DNA of 64,000 nucleotides from Curvibacter gracilis ATCC BAA-807 (GTDB lineage: Bacteria > Pseudomonadota > Gammaproteobacteria > Burkholderiales > Burkholderiaceae_C), in the NCBI RefSeq assembly GCF_000518645.1, contig NZ_JADZ01000010.1, forward strand, positions 248,001-312,000, read 5' to 3'. A program made the position numbers and the translations under genes. Below are positions 8,572 to 17,032 of this stretch, piece after piece; within the stretch, counting starts at the first letter, position 1, and each line of letters begins with the position of its first letter. The notes under the pieces are model-generated. The model worked only from the letters and a program-made list of their open reading frames with translations, had not been told where the DNA came from and ran no database searches.

Positions 8572-8616
8572 ATTTATTCATAAATCTATTCAAGCGTATA
8601 TTCACTTATCCATTCA
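8572..8616 (+). promoter_or_regulatory. Four ATTCA direct repeats at exact 12-bp spacing
   Basis: ATTCA occurs at 8576, 8588, 8600 and 8612, a strict 12-bp period, 21 bp before the GTG start of the HipA-family gene. The first copy also lies in the palindrome TTTAT-TC-ATAAA (8573-8584). The block is sharply AT-rich against its surroundings. I read it as an iterated operator, probably for the winged-helix domain of the downstream gene product. Confidence 0.65.
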
Positions 8617-8636
8617 AATCCGTTAGTCTTCACCGG

Positions 8637-10001
8637 GTGAACACCACCACCGCCACCACGGCCCCCTTGATCGACCAGGCCCGCCAGCGCCTGCTGCGCG
8701 GCGCGCAGACAGCCCGGTCGTTGATGCAGGCCCTGCAGACCAGCCAGCCCACGGTGTCGCGCACACTGAAGTCATTGGGCGACGAGGTGGTGCAGATCGG
8801 GGCGGCCCGATCTATTCAATATGTGCTGCGCGATGCCTCAAGGGCCACACTGCAGGCACCGGTGTACTGCGTGAGCGATGCCGGCCAGGTTCAAGCGCAG
8901 GGCCTGTTGATACCCGTGCACGCCAACGCCTACGTGATGCAGCCCCCAGAAGCGCCGGCCATCTTCAGCGACGGCCTGCCCTGGTGGGTGTACGACATGC
9001 GCCCCCAAGGCTACCTGGGCCGCGCCTACAACCAGCGCCACGGTGCCCGCCTGGGCCTGCCCGAGCGCCTGAGCGACTGGGCCGACACCGACGTGCTCCG
9101 GGCCCTGCTGCTGCAAGGCAGTGACCTGCCAGGCAACCTGATGCTGGGCAGCGAGGCGCTGCAGCAATTCATCAATGCGCCCACCCCGCAGGCGATTGGC
9201 CTGGCCGACAAGCCCCGGCGCTACGCCGAACTGGCGGCCGCCGCCGCCCAGGGCGAGCTGCCCGGCTCATCGGCGGCAGGCGAGCAACCCAAATTCACGG
9301 CCTATGCGGAGATGGCCAACCCCGCCGGGGCTGCGCACGTCATCGTCAAGTTCAGTGCCCCGGTGCCGGGCGCCGTCAGCCAGCGCTGGCGCGACCTGCT
9401 GTGGGCCGAGCACCTGGCGCTGCAGGTGCTGCGCGAACACGGCGTGCCCGCCGCAGCCTCCACGGTGATCGACCACGGCGGCCAGCGCTTTCTGGAGGTG
9501 CAGCGCTTTGACCGGGTCGGCGCCCGGGGCCGACATGCCCTGTTCTCGCTGGCCGCCCTGGACGCCGAATTTGCCGGCCGACCCGGCCGCTGGCCCGACA
9601 TGGCCCGCGCCCTGGCGCGCGAACGGGTGATCGCCGCCGCAGCGGTGCAGGGCGCTGACCTGCTCTGGGCCTTCGGCACCCTGATCGGCAACACCGACAT
9701 GCACGCCGGCAACCTGTCGTTCATGTCCGACACAGGCCGCCCCTACACCCTGGCCCCGGCCTATGACATGACCCCCATGGCCTTTGCCCCCGGCACCGGG
9801 GGCGATCTGCCGCAACGCCCTCTGGTCCTGCACATCGCCGACCAGGTGAGCGCCCAGGCCTGGCAGCAGGCCCTGCCCCTGGCCGAAGCCTTTGTACTGC
9901 GCCTGACCCAAGCGCCCTTGACCGCCTCGTTTGCCCCCTGCCTGGCGGCCCTGCAGGCCCATGTGGCCCAGGCCCGCACACGCATCGCGCACCTGGCCTG
10001 A
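8637..10001 (+). CDS. yjjJ: HipA-family kinase with N-terminal winged helix (YjjJ/HipH type)
   Basis: 454 residues, GTG start. Residues 1-75 form a DNA-binding winged helix (GAQTARSLMQALQTSQPTVSRTLKSLG). The rest is a HipA kinase: glycine-rich loop SSAAGEQPKFT (about 213-223), VIVKFS, catalytic loop IGNTDMHAGNLSF (about 347-359) and metal-binding DMTP (about 377). E. coli YjjJ/HipH has the same layout and works without a separate HipB partner, and no hipB lies beside this gene. The DNA-binding half probably provides autorepression at the ATTCA repeats. The kinase target is unknown. Confidence 0.88.
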   Translation: MNTTTATTAPLIDQARQRLLRGAQTARSLMQALQTSQPTVSRTLKSLGDEVVQIGAARSIQYVLRDASRATLQAPVYCVSDAGQVQAQGLLIPVHANAYVMQPPEAPAIFSDGLPWWVYDMRPQGYLGRAYNQRHGARLGLPERLSDWADTDVLRALLLQGSDLPGNLMLGSEALQQFINAPTPQAIGLADKPRRYAELAAAAAQGELPGSSAAGEQPKFTAYAEMANPAGAAHVIVKFSAPVPGAVSQRWRDLLWAEHLALQVLREHGVPAAASTVIDHGGQRFLEVQRFDRVGARGRHALFSLAALDAEFAGRPGRWPDMARALARERVIAAAAVQGADLLWAFGTLIGNTDMHAGNLSFMSDTGRPYTLAPAYDMTPMAFAPGTGGDLPQRPLVLHIADQVSAQAWQQALPLAEAFVLRLTQAPLTASFAPCLAALQAHVAQARTRIAHLA

Positions 10002-10100
10002 ACCCAGGCCGCCAGGCGTTGCGCCATGCCCTGCGAGCGGGCGGGCCTTCAGCAACTCGCCAATAATGCAAGCTCAAAGAAAAACGCGCCGAGACAAAGC

Positions 10101-11009
10101 ATGCCCCTCCTGCACACGTTCGACAAACGCCGCTGGTCCCAGGCCCAGCAGACCTACCTGGACGAGCCCCTGGCGGCGGTGCCCGATGAGCAGATCCGCC
10201 AATCCAGCCGAGGCCGGCCCTGGCACGGGCTGTCGGTGTGGCACCAGGTGGCCGACGCCTCAGACCTGTACATCCCCCCGGCTGGCAAGCACTGCATCAT
10301 CGTGCGCAACGGCCCGCCCACACGACTGCTGCAGCAGCACGGCACGCTGAACTGCGACGCCGAATGGCGCACGGGCGAGGTGCTGGTGCTGCCCGCCAAC
10401 ACCCCCAGCTACTGGCAATCCGAGCTGCCGCGCGACAACCTGCACCTGGACCTGTCGCCCCAGTGGCTGGAGCGCGTTCACGGCGCCCCCCTGGGGCCCG
10501 ACGCGCTGCGCAGCTGCTTTGGCGTGCAAGACCGCCTGCTGGCCGACATCACCCGCACCCTGATCACCTCGCTGGCCGACAACTCCTCGCTGCAGCCCCG
10601 CTTTGCCGATGGCATGGCCATGAGTGTGGCCGTGCACCTGCTGGAGCACTACCGGGCCCCCGGCAGCCAGGCCCCGCGCCCCAGCGGGCTCAGCCGGCGC
10701 CAGTTGCAGACCGTGGCCGAACTGGTGAACGCGCATCTGCACCGCGCCGTGACCCTGCAAGAGATGGCCGAGGCCTGCCAGCTCAGCCCCTACCACTTCA
10801 GCCGCAGCTTCAAGTTCAGCACCGGCCTGACACCGCACCGCTACGTGCTGCAATGCAAGATGGAACGCGCCCTGGAGCGCCTGCGCCACAGCCGCAAACC
10901 CATTGCCGACATCGCGACCGAGCTGGGCTTTGCCACCGCCTCGCATTTCAGCAAACGCTTCTTGAACCACTGGGGCCAGACCCCGAGCGCCCTGCGCAGG
11001 GCGCACTGA
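10101..11009 (+). CDS. AraC-family transcriptional regulator
   Basis: 302 residues. The C-terminal 100 residues hold the double helix-turn-helix of AraC/XylS (VTLQEMAEACQLSPYHFSRSFKFSTGLTPHRYVLQCKMERALERLR and IADIATELGFATASHFSKRFLNHWGQTPSALR). The N-terminal half resembles the cupin-like sensor of this family. ATG 10101 is chosen; 25 codons upstream lack similarity. It lies 206 bp before a Bug receptor-SDR-FAH hydrolase set in the same direction and may control it. Confidence 0.88.
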   Translation: MPLLHTFDKRRWSQAQQTYLDEPLAAVPDEQIRQSSRGRPWHGLSVWHQVADASDLYIPPAGKHCIIVRNGPPTRLLQQHGTLNCDAEWRTGEVLVLPANTPSYWQSELPRDNLHLDLSPQWLERVHGAPLGPDALRSCFGVQDRLLADITRTLITSLADNSSLQPRFADGMAMSVAVHLLEHYRAPGSQAPRPSGLSRRQLQTVAELVNAHLHRAVTLQEMAEACQLSPYHFSRSFKFSTGLTPHRYVLQCKMERALERLRHSRKPIADIATELGFATASHFSKRFLNHWGQTPSALRRAH

Positions 11010-11215
11010 ACACGGCCCCCTGAACAGGGACTCTGAGCAGCAGATCTGAGCGGAGGCGCTGAGCCGCCCCTCCCCAGCCCGCCACACCGCAAGAAAGCGA
11101 CAGCGCCCGCAATTTCACGCCATCCCCCGGCAGCACACTGCGCATCAAACCACGCCCGGCCAGGCCCACGGCCCCGGCCCGGGCGGCCTACCGCAGCACG
11201 CACCGCAGCCAACCC

Positions 11216-12232
11216 ATGGGGACAACCGTGAACAGCAAACGCCACTTTCTTCTCTCTGCCATCGCCAGCGCCCTGGCCCCCAGCGCCTGGTCACAGGCCA
11301 GCAACACCGCCGCCACCGCATCCAGCAGCGCCTGGCTGCCCAGCCGCGCCGTCACCTGGGTGGTGCCCTACCCGGCCGGCGGCTTTGGCGACGCCCTGTC
11401 GCGCGTGCTGGCACAGCAGCTCACGCTGAGCCTCAAACAACCCGTGATCGTCGAAAACAAGCCCGGTGCGGGCGGGCAGATCGCGGCCGCCTACGTCAAG
11501 CAATTGCCGGCCGACGGCCACACCCTGTTCTATGGCGACATCGGCCCCTTTGCCATGAACGCGGCCCTTTACCCGCGCCTGAACTACGACGTTCAGAAAG
11601 ACTTCACCCCGCTGACCCGCCTGCTCACCTCGGCCCTGGTGCTGGTCGTGCCGGCCAACAGCCCGATCAAATCGCTGGCCGAGCTGCAACAGGCGGCCAA
11701 GACCGACAAGCCCCTGCATTACGGCTCATTCGGCATCGGCAGCCAGCCCCACATCTGGATGGAGATGTACCGCCGCGAAACCGGCGGCAACCTGGAGCAC
11801 GTGGCCTACAAGGGCGCCGCCCCGGCCCTGCAAGATTTGATGGGCGGCCACATCGACCTGATGCTGGACGTGGCCGCCAACAGCCTGCCCTATGTGCGCG
11901 AGGGCAAGCTGCGCGCCCTGGCCGTGGTGGGCAGCGACAAGCGCCTGCGCCAGCTGCCCCAGGTGCCCACCCTGGCCGAACTGGGCCTGGGCAAGCTCAA
12001 TGCGCCGGGCTGGACGGGCGTGGTCGTGCGCCAGGGCACCCCACCCGCCGTGGTGGCGCAATTGCATGCCGCTGTGGTCAAGGCCGTGCAGTCGCCCGAG
12101 GTGATGGAACGCTTTGGCGATTTCGCCGTCACCCCGGCCCCCCAGAGCCCCGCCGAGTTCAGCCGCTTCATCCAGTCAGAAACCGAGCGCTGGGGCCAGG
12201 TCATCAAGGCCGTGGGCGTGACGCTGGATTGA
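11216..12232 (+). CDS. Bug-family tripartite tricarboxylate transporter substrate receptor
   Basis: 338 residues with an exported N-terminus (RHFLLSAIASALAPSAWSQ), WVVPYPAGGFGDALSRVLAQQL, VIVENKPGAGGQIAAAYVK and HYGSFGIGSQPH, typical Bug periplasmic receptor segments. A GTG at 11228 (MNSKRHFLLS) is an alternative start with a tidier signal peptide. It ends 4 bp before the SDR gene, so capture and oxidation of one ligand are probably coupled. Membrane subunits are not encoded nearby. Confidence 0.9.
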   Translation: MGTTVNSKRHFLLSAIASALAPSAWSQASNTAATASSSAWLPSRAVTWVVPYPAGGFGDALSRVLAQQLTLSLKQPVIVENKPGAGGQIAAAYVKQLPADGHTLFYGDIGPFAMNAALYPRLNYDVQKDFTPLTRLLTSALVLVVPANSPIKSLAELQQAAKTDKPLHYGSFGIGSQPHIWMEMYRRETGGNLEHVAYKGAAPALQDLMGGHIDLMLDVAANSLPYVREGKLRALAVVGSDKRLRQLPQVPTLAELGLGKLNAPGWTGVVVRQGTPPAVVAQLHAAVVKAVQSPEVMERFGDFAVTPAPQSPAEFSRFIQSETERWGQVIKAVGVTLD

Positions 12233-12236
12233 GCCC

Positions 12237-13076
12237 ATGCCTCAGGCCGCCCTCTCCACCCCCCACCCGAGCGCCCACCCCGGCACCCAACCTGCCACCC
12301 AGTTCAACGATTTGTTTGACCTCAGCGGCCGCACCGTGCTGATCACCGGCGCCACCGGCGGGCTGGGCCAGGCCCTGACCTGGGCCATGGCCCGCCAGCG
12401 CGCCCAGGTGCTGGTCAGCGACCGCGACGCCGAGGCCTGTGACGAACTCTGCCGCGCCCTGGCGGCCGCTGGCCACAGCGCGGCCGCCCTGCCCTGCGAC
12501 CTGTCAGACCCCGCCCAGGTGCAAGCCCTGATCGAGGCCGCGCCAGGCCCCTTCGGCCCGCCCCAGGTGCTGGTCGCCAACGCCGGGATGCAGGGGCCAG
12601 CCGGCCCGCTGCACCAGGTCAGCGATGCCGACTGGGCCCAGGTCATGGCCCTCAACCTGAAAAGCGTGCACCAGCTGTGCGCCGGCCTGCTGCCCGGCAT
12701 GGCCGCCAGCGGCCAGGGCAGCATCGTGCTGATGGCCAGCATCGCCGGCCTTCGCGGCAACGCCCAGATCGGCCTGTATGGGCTCAGCAAGGCCGCACTG
12801 GCCCAACTGGCCCGCAACCTGGCCGTCGAATGGGGGCCACGCGGCGTGCGGGTGAACGCCATCTCGCCCGGCCTGATCCGCACCCCGCTGGCCGCCGGTC
12901 TGCTAGCCAACGACGACTTCATGCGCCGGCGCCTGGCCCAGACGCCCTTGCGCCGCGTCGGCGAACCCCATGAGGTGGCCGGCCTCGCCGTGCTGCTGGC
13001 CAGCGCCGCGGGCGCCTTCATCACCGGGCAGAACCTGGTCGTCGATGGCGGCACCACCATCTCCGACGGCAACTGA
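12237..13076 (+). CDS. Short-chain dehydrogenase/reductase (SDR)
   Basis: 279 residues, classical SDR: cofactor loop TGATGGLG (about 38-45), NAG at about 118, catalytic Ser in MASIAGLRG, Tyr-x3-Lys in YGLSKAALAQLARNLAVEWG, and the SPGLIRTPLA segment. NAD versus NADP use is uncertain; the Asp after the second strand (VSDRDAEA) favours NAD. Four bases after a Bug receptor gene and 42 before an FAH-family hydrolase gene, it probably belongs to one sugar-acid or aromatic catabolic operon. Confidence 0.9.
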   Translation: MPQAALSTPHPSAHPGTQPATQFNDLFDLSGRTVLITGATGGLGQALTWAMARQRAQVLVSDRDAEACDELCRALAAAGHSAAALPCDLSDPAQVQALIEAAPGPFGPPQVLVANAGMQGPAGPLHQVSDADWAQVMALNLKSVHQLCAGLLPGMAASGQGSIVLMASIAGLRGNAQIGLYGLSKAALAQLARNLAVEWGPRGVRVNAISPGLIRTPLAAGLLANDDFMRRRLAQTPLRRVGEPHEVAGLAVLLASAAGAFITGQNLVVDGGTTISDGN

Positions 13077-13118
13077 AGCCGTCACCCCACAGATCAAACA
13101 CACAGCCTGGAGCAACCG

Positions 13119-14144
13119 ATGAAATTCGCCACCCTCGCCCACCCCGACGCCCGCCAGAATACCCACCTCGACGGCCGCCTGGTCCTGGTCTCGCGCGATC
13201 TGCAACACGGCGCCGACGCCAGCGACATCGCCCCCACCCTGCTGCACGCCGTGCAACACTGGGCCGCCGTGGCCCCGGCCCTGCAACAACGCTACGACGC
13301 GCTCAACGCGGGCCAATGCCCCGGCGCCTTCGGCCTGGCCGGCGCCGCCTTCCTGGCCCCGCTGCCACGCAGCCCTCAGTGGTGCGATGCCTCGGCCTTT
13401 CTGAACCACGGCCGCCTCATGGAGCGCGCCTTCAACACCCCGCCCATCCCCGATTTCGACACCATCCCCGTGATGTACCAGGGCGCCAGTGACGATTTTC
13501 TCGGCCCGCAGGCCGACGTGCCCCTGCCCAGCGAGGCCGATGGCATCGACTTTGAAGGCGAGTTTGGCGTGGTACTCGACGACGTGCCCATGGCCACCCC
13601 ACCCGAACAGGCCCTGGCGCACGTGCGCCTGCTGGTGCAGATCAACGACTGGAGCCTGCGCGCCCTGGGCCCGCGTGAAATGCGCAGCGGCTTCGGCTTT
13701 CTGCAGGCCAAGCCCTCCAGCAGCTTCGCCCCCTTGGCCATCACCCCCGACGAACTGGGCGAACACTGGCGCGACGGCCGCGTGCAGCTGCCCCTGCAGG
13801 TGCACTGGAACGGCCAATGGTTTGGCCACCCCCACGGCGGCGAGATGAACTTCGGCTTTCACCAACTGATCGCCCACGCCGCCCGCACCCGCCGCCTGAG
13901 CGCCGGCACCATCATCGGCTCGGGCACCGTCTCCAACAGCGCACGCGAGGCCGGCTCCAGCTGCATCGCCGAACGCCGCGTGATCGAGGTGCTGGACCAC
14001 GGCGCCCCCCGCACCCCCTTCATGCAGTTTGGCGACCGCGTGCGCATGGAAGCCCGCTGGCCTGGGCCAGAGGGTGAGGGGCAGGCTGGGCCGTTTGGGG
14101 TGATTGAGCAGCGGGTGGTGGGGTACAAGGCGGGGGGCGGCTGA
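13119..14144 (+). CDS. Fumarylacetoacetate hydrolase (FAH) family protein
   Basis: 341 residues. The FAH metal-binding Glu-x-Glu is in DFEGEFGVVLDD, NDWSLRALGPREM carries the next acidic ligand region, FLQAKPSSSFAP the conserved Lys, and RRLSAGTIIGSGTVSN the C-terminal fold signature. An N-terminal FAA_hydrolase_N-like region precedes it. Members cleave C-C bonds of acylpyruvates or hydrate/hydrolyse 2-keto acids. The final 224 bp of the gene before its last codons are duplicated at 16804-17027, without a single mismatch that I can find. Confidence 0.9.
   Translation: MKFATLAHPDARQNTHLDGRLVLVSRDLQHGADASDIAPTLLHAVQHWAAVAPALQQRYDALNAGQCPGAFGLAGAAFLAPLPRSPQWCDASAFLNHGRLMERAFNTPPIPDFDTIPVMYQGASDDFLGPQADVPLPSEADGIDFEGEFGVVLDDVPMATPPEQALAHVRLLVQINDWSLRALGPREMRSGFGFLQAKPSSSFAPLAITPDELGEHWRDGRVQLPLQVHWNGQWFGHPHGGEMNFGFHQLIAHAARTRRLSAGTIIGSGTVSNSAREAGSSCIAERRVIEVLDHGAPRTPFMQFGDRVRMEARWPGPEGEGQAGPFGVIEQRVVGYKAGGG
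13900..14123 (+). repeat. Direct repeat C, native copy (FAH gene 3' end)
   Basis: This stretch recurs at 16804-17027 in the same orientation, offset 2904 bp, identical over all 224 positions I compared. The left edge begins with GCGCCGGCACC, an 11-base string that also occurs in the permease gene (19976-19986) and forms the seam of the mosaic. The right edge stops about 20 bp before the FAH stop codon. Confidence 0.9.
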
Positions 14145-14357
14145 CTGGCGCCCCATCCAGGTGGTGCGCGGAGCCTACGCGATGCCGCAACCCGGCGAGC
14201 CAGACCGAATCGGATGTCTGCGCGCTGCCGTGAACGCGGCTTGCACCGCCCCAGCCAGCGCCGGACGTCGAGCGCCCCTTCGGGTCTGGGTTGGTCGCTC
14301 ATCTGGTCAGCGTCCCAGGGCGCAGCACGAGTTCGGGTGAGCGCCCGCACCTCAGTC
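14145..14357. other. Gap between FAH gene and hipBA promoter
   Basis: GC-rich DNA with base composition like the chromosome and no gene or transposon end that I can recognise. It is followed by the AT-rich hipBA promoter. Confidence 0.5.
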
Positions 14358-14431
14358 AAAATTTCGGAAAATCAGAAATAAAATCCCACCATTCATCCCG
14401 CCCGTAACCATTTCTGATTTTCCGAAATTTT
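14358..14431. promoter_or_regulatory. Long perfect inverted repeat upstream of hipBA
   Basis: Two perfectly complementary 22-base arms (14358-14379 and 14410-14431), each carrying TTTCGGAAAA / TTTTCCGAAA, are separated by 30 bases. Such paired sites 100-170 bp before a hipB gene are typical of operators for a dimeric HipB-like repressor or a looped complex. Confidence 0.75.
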
Positions 14432-14460
14432 AGTGAGTATGCCCCTGGAATCGTCTATTA

Positions 14461-14477
14461 TTTCGGAATAACCGAAA
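14461..14477. promoter_or_regulatory. TTTCGG-N5-CCGAAA operator near hipB
   Basis: A compact palindrome with the same TTTCGG/CCGAAA half-sites as the larger repeat at 14358-14431. CCGAAA recurs twice more just before the ATG (14512-14525), so the repressor may cover the whole leader. Autoregulation by HipB/HipAB is inferred from the family. Confidence 0.7.
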
Positions 14478-14525
14478 CCTTTGGTTCGAAGCGTGTTCTG
14501 CAAGCTCTGCAACCGAAACTCCGAA

Positions 14526-14828
14526 ATGACCGACGCCGCCAGCCAACAACCCACCCTCCTTCAGTCAGCCACTGACCTGGGCCCGGTCGTGCGCACGCGT
14601 CGCAAGTCGCAATCGCTGCGCATCGATGATGCCGCCGCACTGCTGGGCGTGTCTGTCGACCTCATGTCGCGCCTTGAGAACGGCCAGGGATCGGTGCGGC
14701 TGGACAAAGCGCTGGCGGTGCTGGATGGCCTGGGCCTGACGCTCATGGTGCTTCCCAAGCAACACCCGTGGGCACGCGAGGCTGCGGCGACTGGCACCTC
14801 AAAGCCCACCGACAAAAAGAAGGCGTGA
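14526..14828 (+). CDS. hipB: HipB-like antitoxin, Xre-family helix-turn-helix
   Basis: 100 residues from ATG 14526; an upstream in-frame start at 14481 would place it within the operator region. The helix-turn-helix is LGPVVRTRRKSQSLRIDDAAALLGVSVDLMSRLENGQGSVRLDKALAVLDGLGLTLMVLP, typical of HipB. The Lys-rich tail (TDKKKA) is probably flexible. It ends 10 bp before hipA, the normal antitoxin-first order. It should bind the TTTCGG repeats upstream and neutralise HipA. Confidence 0.88.
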   Translation: MTDAASQQPTLLQSATDLGPVVRTRRKSQSLRIDDAAALLGVSVDLMSRLENGQGSVRLDKALAVLDGLGLTLMVLPKQHPWAREAAATGTSKPTDKKKA

Positions 14829-14838
14829 GGCGGCTGGC

Positions 14839-16197
14839 ATGACGCACACACTGCAGGTCTGGGCCGAGGATGCGAAGGTCGCCGCCATCGAACACGAGGG
14901 ACGCGATGACCGCTGGCATCTGCGCTACACCGAACCCTGGGCCGCAGATGCCCAGTCCTACCCACTGTCACCGGCCCTGCCTTTGGTTCGGCCGGATGCT
15001 GACTACGCTTCTCCTTCCATCAAGCGCTTCATCGAACACTTGCTGCCCGAAGGGCGTGCCCTGGATGTGGCGGTGGCGTACAACGGCCTGGCCAAGACCA
15101 ACGTCTTCGGCCTGATTTGGGCCCTTGGCTCCGAGACGACAGGCGCCCTTCGATTCACCGGCGATGCCGCAGCCGCGCATCCTGCAGGTGAGCCCACGCA
15201 GCGAGAAATCCCCCTTCAGGAGCTCGACCAGCGCATCGCTGAGCGCGAGCACGTGCCCCTGACCGTGTGGGATGGCAAGGTGCGCATGTCGGTGGCCGGC
15301 CTGCAAGACAAGCTGCTGGTTTACCTCGACCGGCCCCTGCTCGACGGCGGGCGGCTATTCCTCGTGGACGGGCAGCGCCTGGCATCCACCCACATCCTCA
15401 AGCCCGACACCGCCAACCCCCAGACGCCGCACTTGGCGGTCAACGAGCACTTCTGCATGTCGCTGGCCAGCCGCATGGGCCTGCCCGCCGCGGAGGTGGA
15501 CCTGTTGCGCACCCCCCGGCCGGTTCTGGTGGTGCGGCGCTTCGACCGCGAAGTCGAGAACACCGGCGGCAAGCCGCGGGTTCACCGCCGTCACATCATT
15601 GACACCTGCCAAGCCTGTGACCTGCCAGTGGCTTACAAGTACGAACGCAATCTGGGCGGTGCTGAGGCCGTGCGCCACATCCGCGACGGTGTGAGCTTCG
15701 AGCGCCTGTTCGGCTGCGCCGACCTGACCGCCAACAAGGCCCTGGCACGGCTGGCCATGCTGCGCTGGGCGCTCTTCCAGTTTTTGATTGGCAACAGCGA
15801 CGCACACGGCAAGAACTTTTCTTTCTTCGTCCGCCCCGGGGGGCTGCTGGAGCCCACTCCCTGGTATGACTTGGTGAGCGTCCTGCAGTACGACGGCTTC
15901 GACACCGAGCTGGCCATGGCCTACGGCGACGTGTTCAGCCACAACGAGGTCTCGGCCTTTGCTCTGGCGGACTTCGCCGCACGCTGCGGTGTCGATCGAC
16001 AGTTGATGCGCCGCGAGGGCCAGCGTCTGGCCAAGCTGGCCGCAGCGCAAGCCGAGGCGCAGGCCAAGGCCCCCGCATACGAGGGCGAGGCCGAGCGAGG
16101 CTTTGTGCAGCGCATTGCCGATTTCGTGGCCCGCCAAGCAGACAGGCTGACGCATCTGGTGGCCGACGCGGCGCGCTGGAAGGACGAGGACCTCTGA
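14839..16197 (+). CDS. hipA: HipA-family serine/threonine kinase toxin
   Basis: 452 residues. The order is an N-terminal HipA_N region with the VFGLIWALGSETTGALRF segment, the SVAGLQDKLLVY loop (about 151, corresponding to the loop holding autophosphorylated Ser150 of E. coli HipA), STHILKPD, NEHFCMSLA, VRRFDRE, catalytic loop IGNSDAHGKNFSF (about 317-329) and YDLVS metal site. All kinase motifs are intact. E. coli HipA phosphorylates glutamyl-tRNA synthetase; the target here is unproven. Operon with hipB; cargo of the hotspot between FAH and permease genes. Confidence 0.9.
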   Translation: MTHTLQVWAEDAKVAAIEHEGRDDRWHLRYTEPWAADAQSYPLSPALPLVRPDADYASPSIKRFIEHLLPEGRALDVAVAYNGLAKTNVFGLIWALGSETTGALRFTGDAAAAHPAGEPTQREIPLQELDQRIAEREHVPLTVWDGKVRMSVAGLQDKLLVYLDRPLLDGGRLFLVDGQRLASTHILKPDTANPQTPHLAVNEHFCMSLASRMGLPAAEVDLLRTPRPVLVVRRFDREVENTGGKPRVHRRHIIDTCQACDLPVAYKYERNLGGAEAVRHIRDGVSFERLFGCADLTANKALARLAMLRWALFQFLIGNSDAHGKNFSFFVRPGGLLEPTPWYDLVSVLQYDGFDTELAMAYGDVFSHNEVSAFALADFAARCGVDRQLMRREGQRLAKLAAAQAEAQAKAPAYEGEAERGFVQRIADFVARQADRLTHLVADAARWKDEDL

Positions 16198-16452
16198 GCG
16201 TTTGTTGAAAGCAGCCGGCACGGGGCCCCAGAGCTGCGCCTGCCAGGTCGACTGGCCAGCCAAGGCCCAGGCCTTGGCAATGAGCCGTGTCATGCGCTCA
16301 TTCGTATACGACCGTCGGCATGGCTCCAACGCTTCGGGCATGCGTCCCAAAAAAAGGCGGGACTGCCTCAGCACGCACGCTGCGGCTTGGTGCTTCCCGC
16401 TGGGCCTGCGTGATGAGGCACAGGTCCCTTCAAGCCAATGCCCTCACGCCCA
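16198..16452. other. Gap between hipA and duplicated permease tail
   Basis: 255 bp without a gene that I recognise. A minus-strand frame (RSYTNERMTRLIAKAWALAG) could be a remnant of something, but I cannot identify it. Confidence 0.4.
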
Positions 16453-16814
16453 CTCACCCCGCCCCCACATCCCGCGCCAACCGCCGCGCCAGGGCCGACA
16501 GCGGGCAGCACAGCAGCAGATAGAGCACCGCCACCGCGCCATACACCTCCAAGTCATGGGCGCGCCAGCCGGTGTCGGCCAGCACGGCCTTCGCTGCGTG
16601 CAGCACGTCGAACAGGCCGATGACCATGACCAGCGAGGTGTCCTTCACCGCGCCCACAAACACGCCCAGGGCGGCCGGCGCCGCCAGGCGGCGGGCCTGG
16701 GGCCAGACGATGCTGGCAAAGGCCTGGCGCGGGCGCAGGCCCAAGGCCAGGGCCGTCTGCCACTGGCTGGCCGGCAGGGCCAGTGCGGCCTGCAGGCGCT
16801 GGGGCGCCGGCACC
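16453..16814 (-). pseudogene. Duplicated 3' end of the amino-acid ABC permease gene, with internal deletion
   Basis: 16453-16781 matches 19166-19494 with seven mismatches, all silent in the permease frame. 16778-16814 then matches 19950-19986 with one mismatch. The intervening 459 bp of the permease (153 codons) are absent, joined at a shared GGCC, and the frame is preserved. The fragment begins exactly at the permease stop codon and has no start of its own. It ends at GCGCCGGCACC, where the copied FAH tail takes over. Confidence 0.9.
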
Positions 16815-17027
16815 ATCATCGGCTCGGGCACCGTCTCCAACAGCGCACGCGAGGCCGGCTCCAGCTGCATCGCCGAACGCCGCGTGATCGAGGTGCTGGA
16901 CCACGGCGCCCCCCGCACCCCCTTCATGCAGTTTGGCGACCGCGTGCGCATGGAAGCCCGCTGGCCTGGGCCAGAGGGTGAGGGGCAGGCTGGGCCGTTT
17001 GGGGTGATTGAGCAGCGGGTGGTGGGG
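16804..17027 (+). pseudogene. Duplicated 3' end of the FAH-family gene
   Basis: Identical to 13900-14123 as far as I can compare. It lacks the first 260 codons and the last few native codons, and is fused to the permease fragment through an 11-base string common to both genes. Five bases after the match ends, on the opposite strand, is the stop codon of the metallopeptidase relic, so this is the chromosome/cargo boundary of a second allele. Confidence 0.9.
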
Positions 17028-17032
17028 GTAGC

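Noticed and set aside
14145-16452. Possible insertion sequence around hipBA
   Set aside because: No terminal inverted repeats, target duplication or transposase frame was found; the boundaries are gene-end homologies instead.
16454-16951. Minus-strand frame spanning the seam of the duplicated tails
   Set aside because: It joins antisense FAH sequence to the end of the permease; chimeric by the recombination, with no plausible product.
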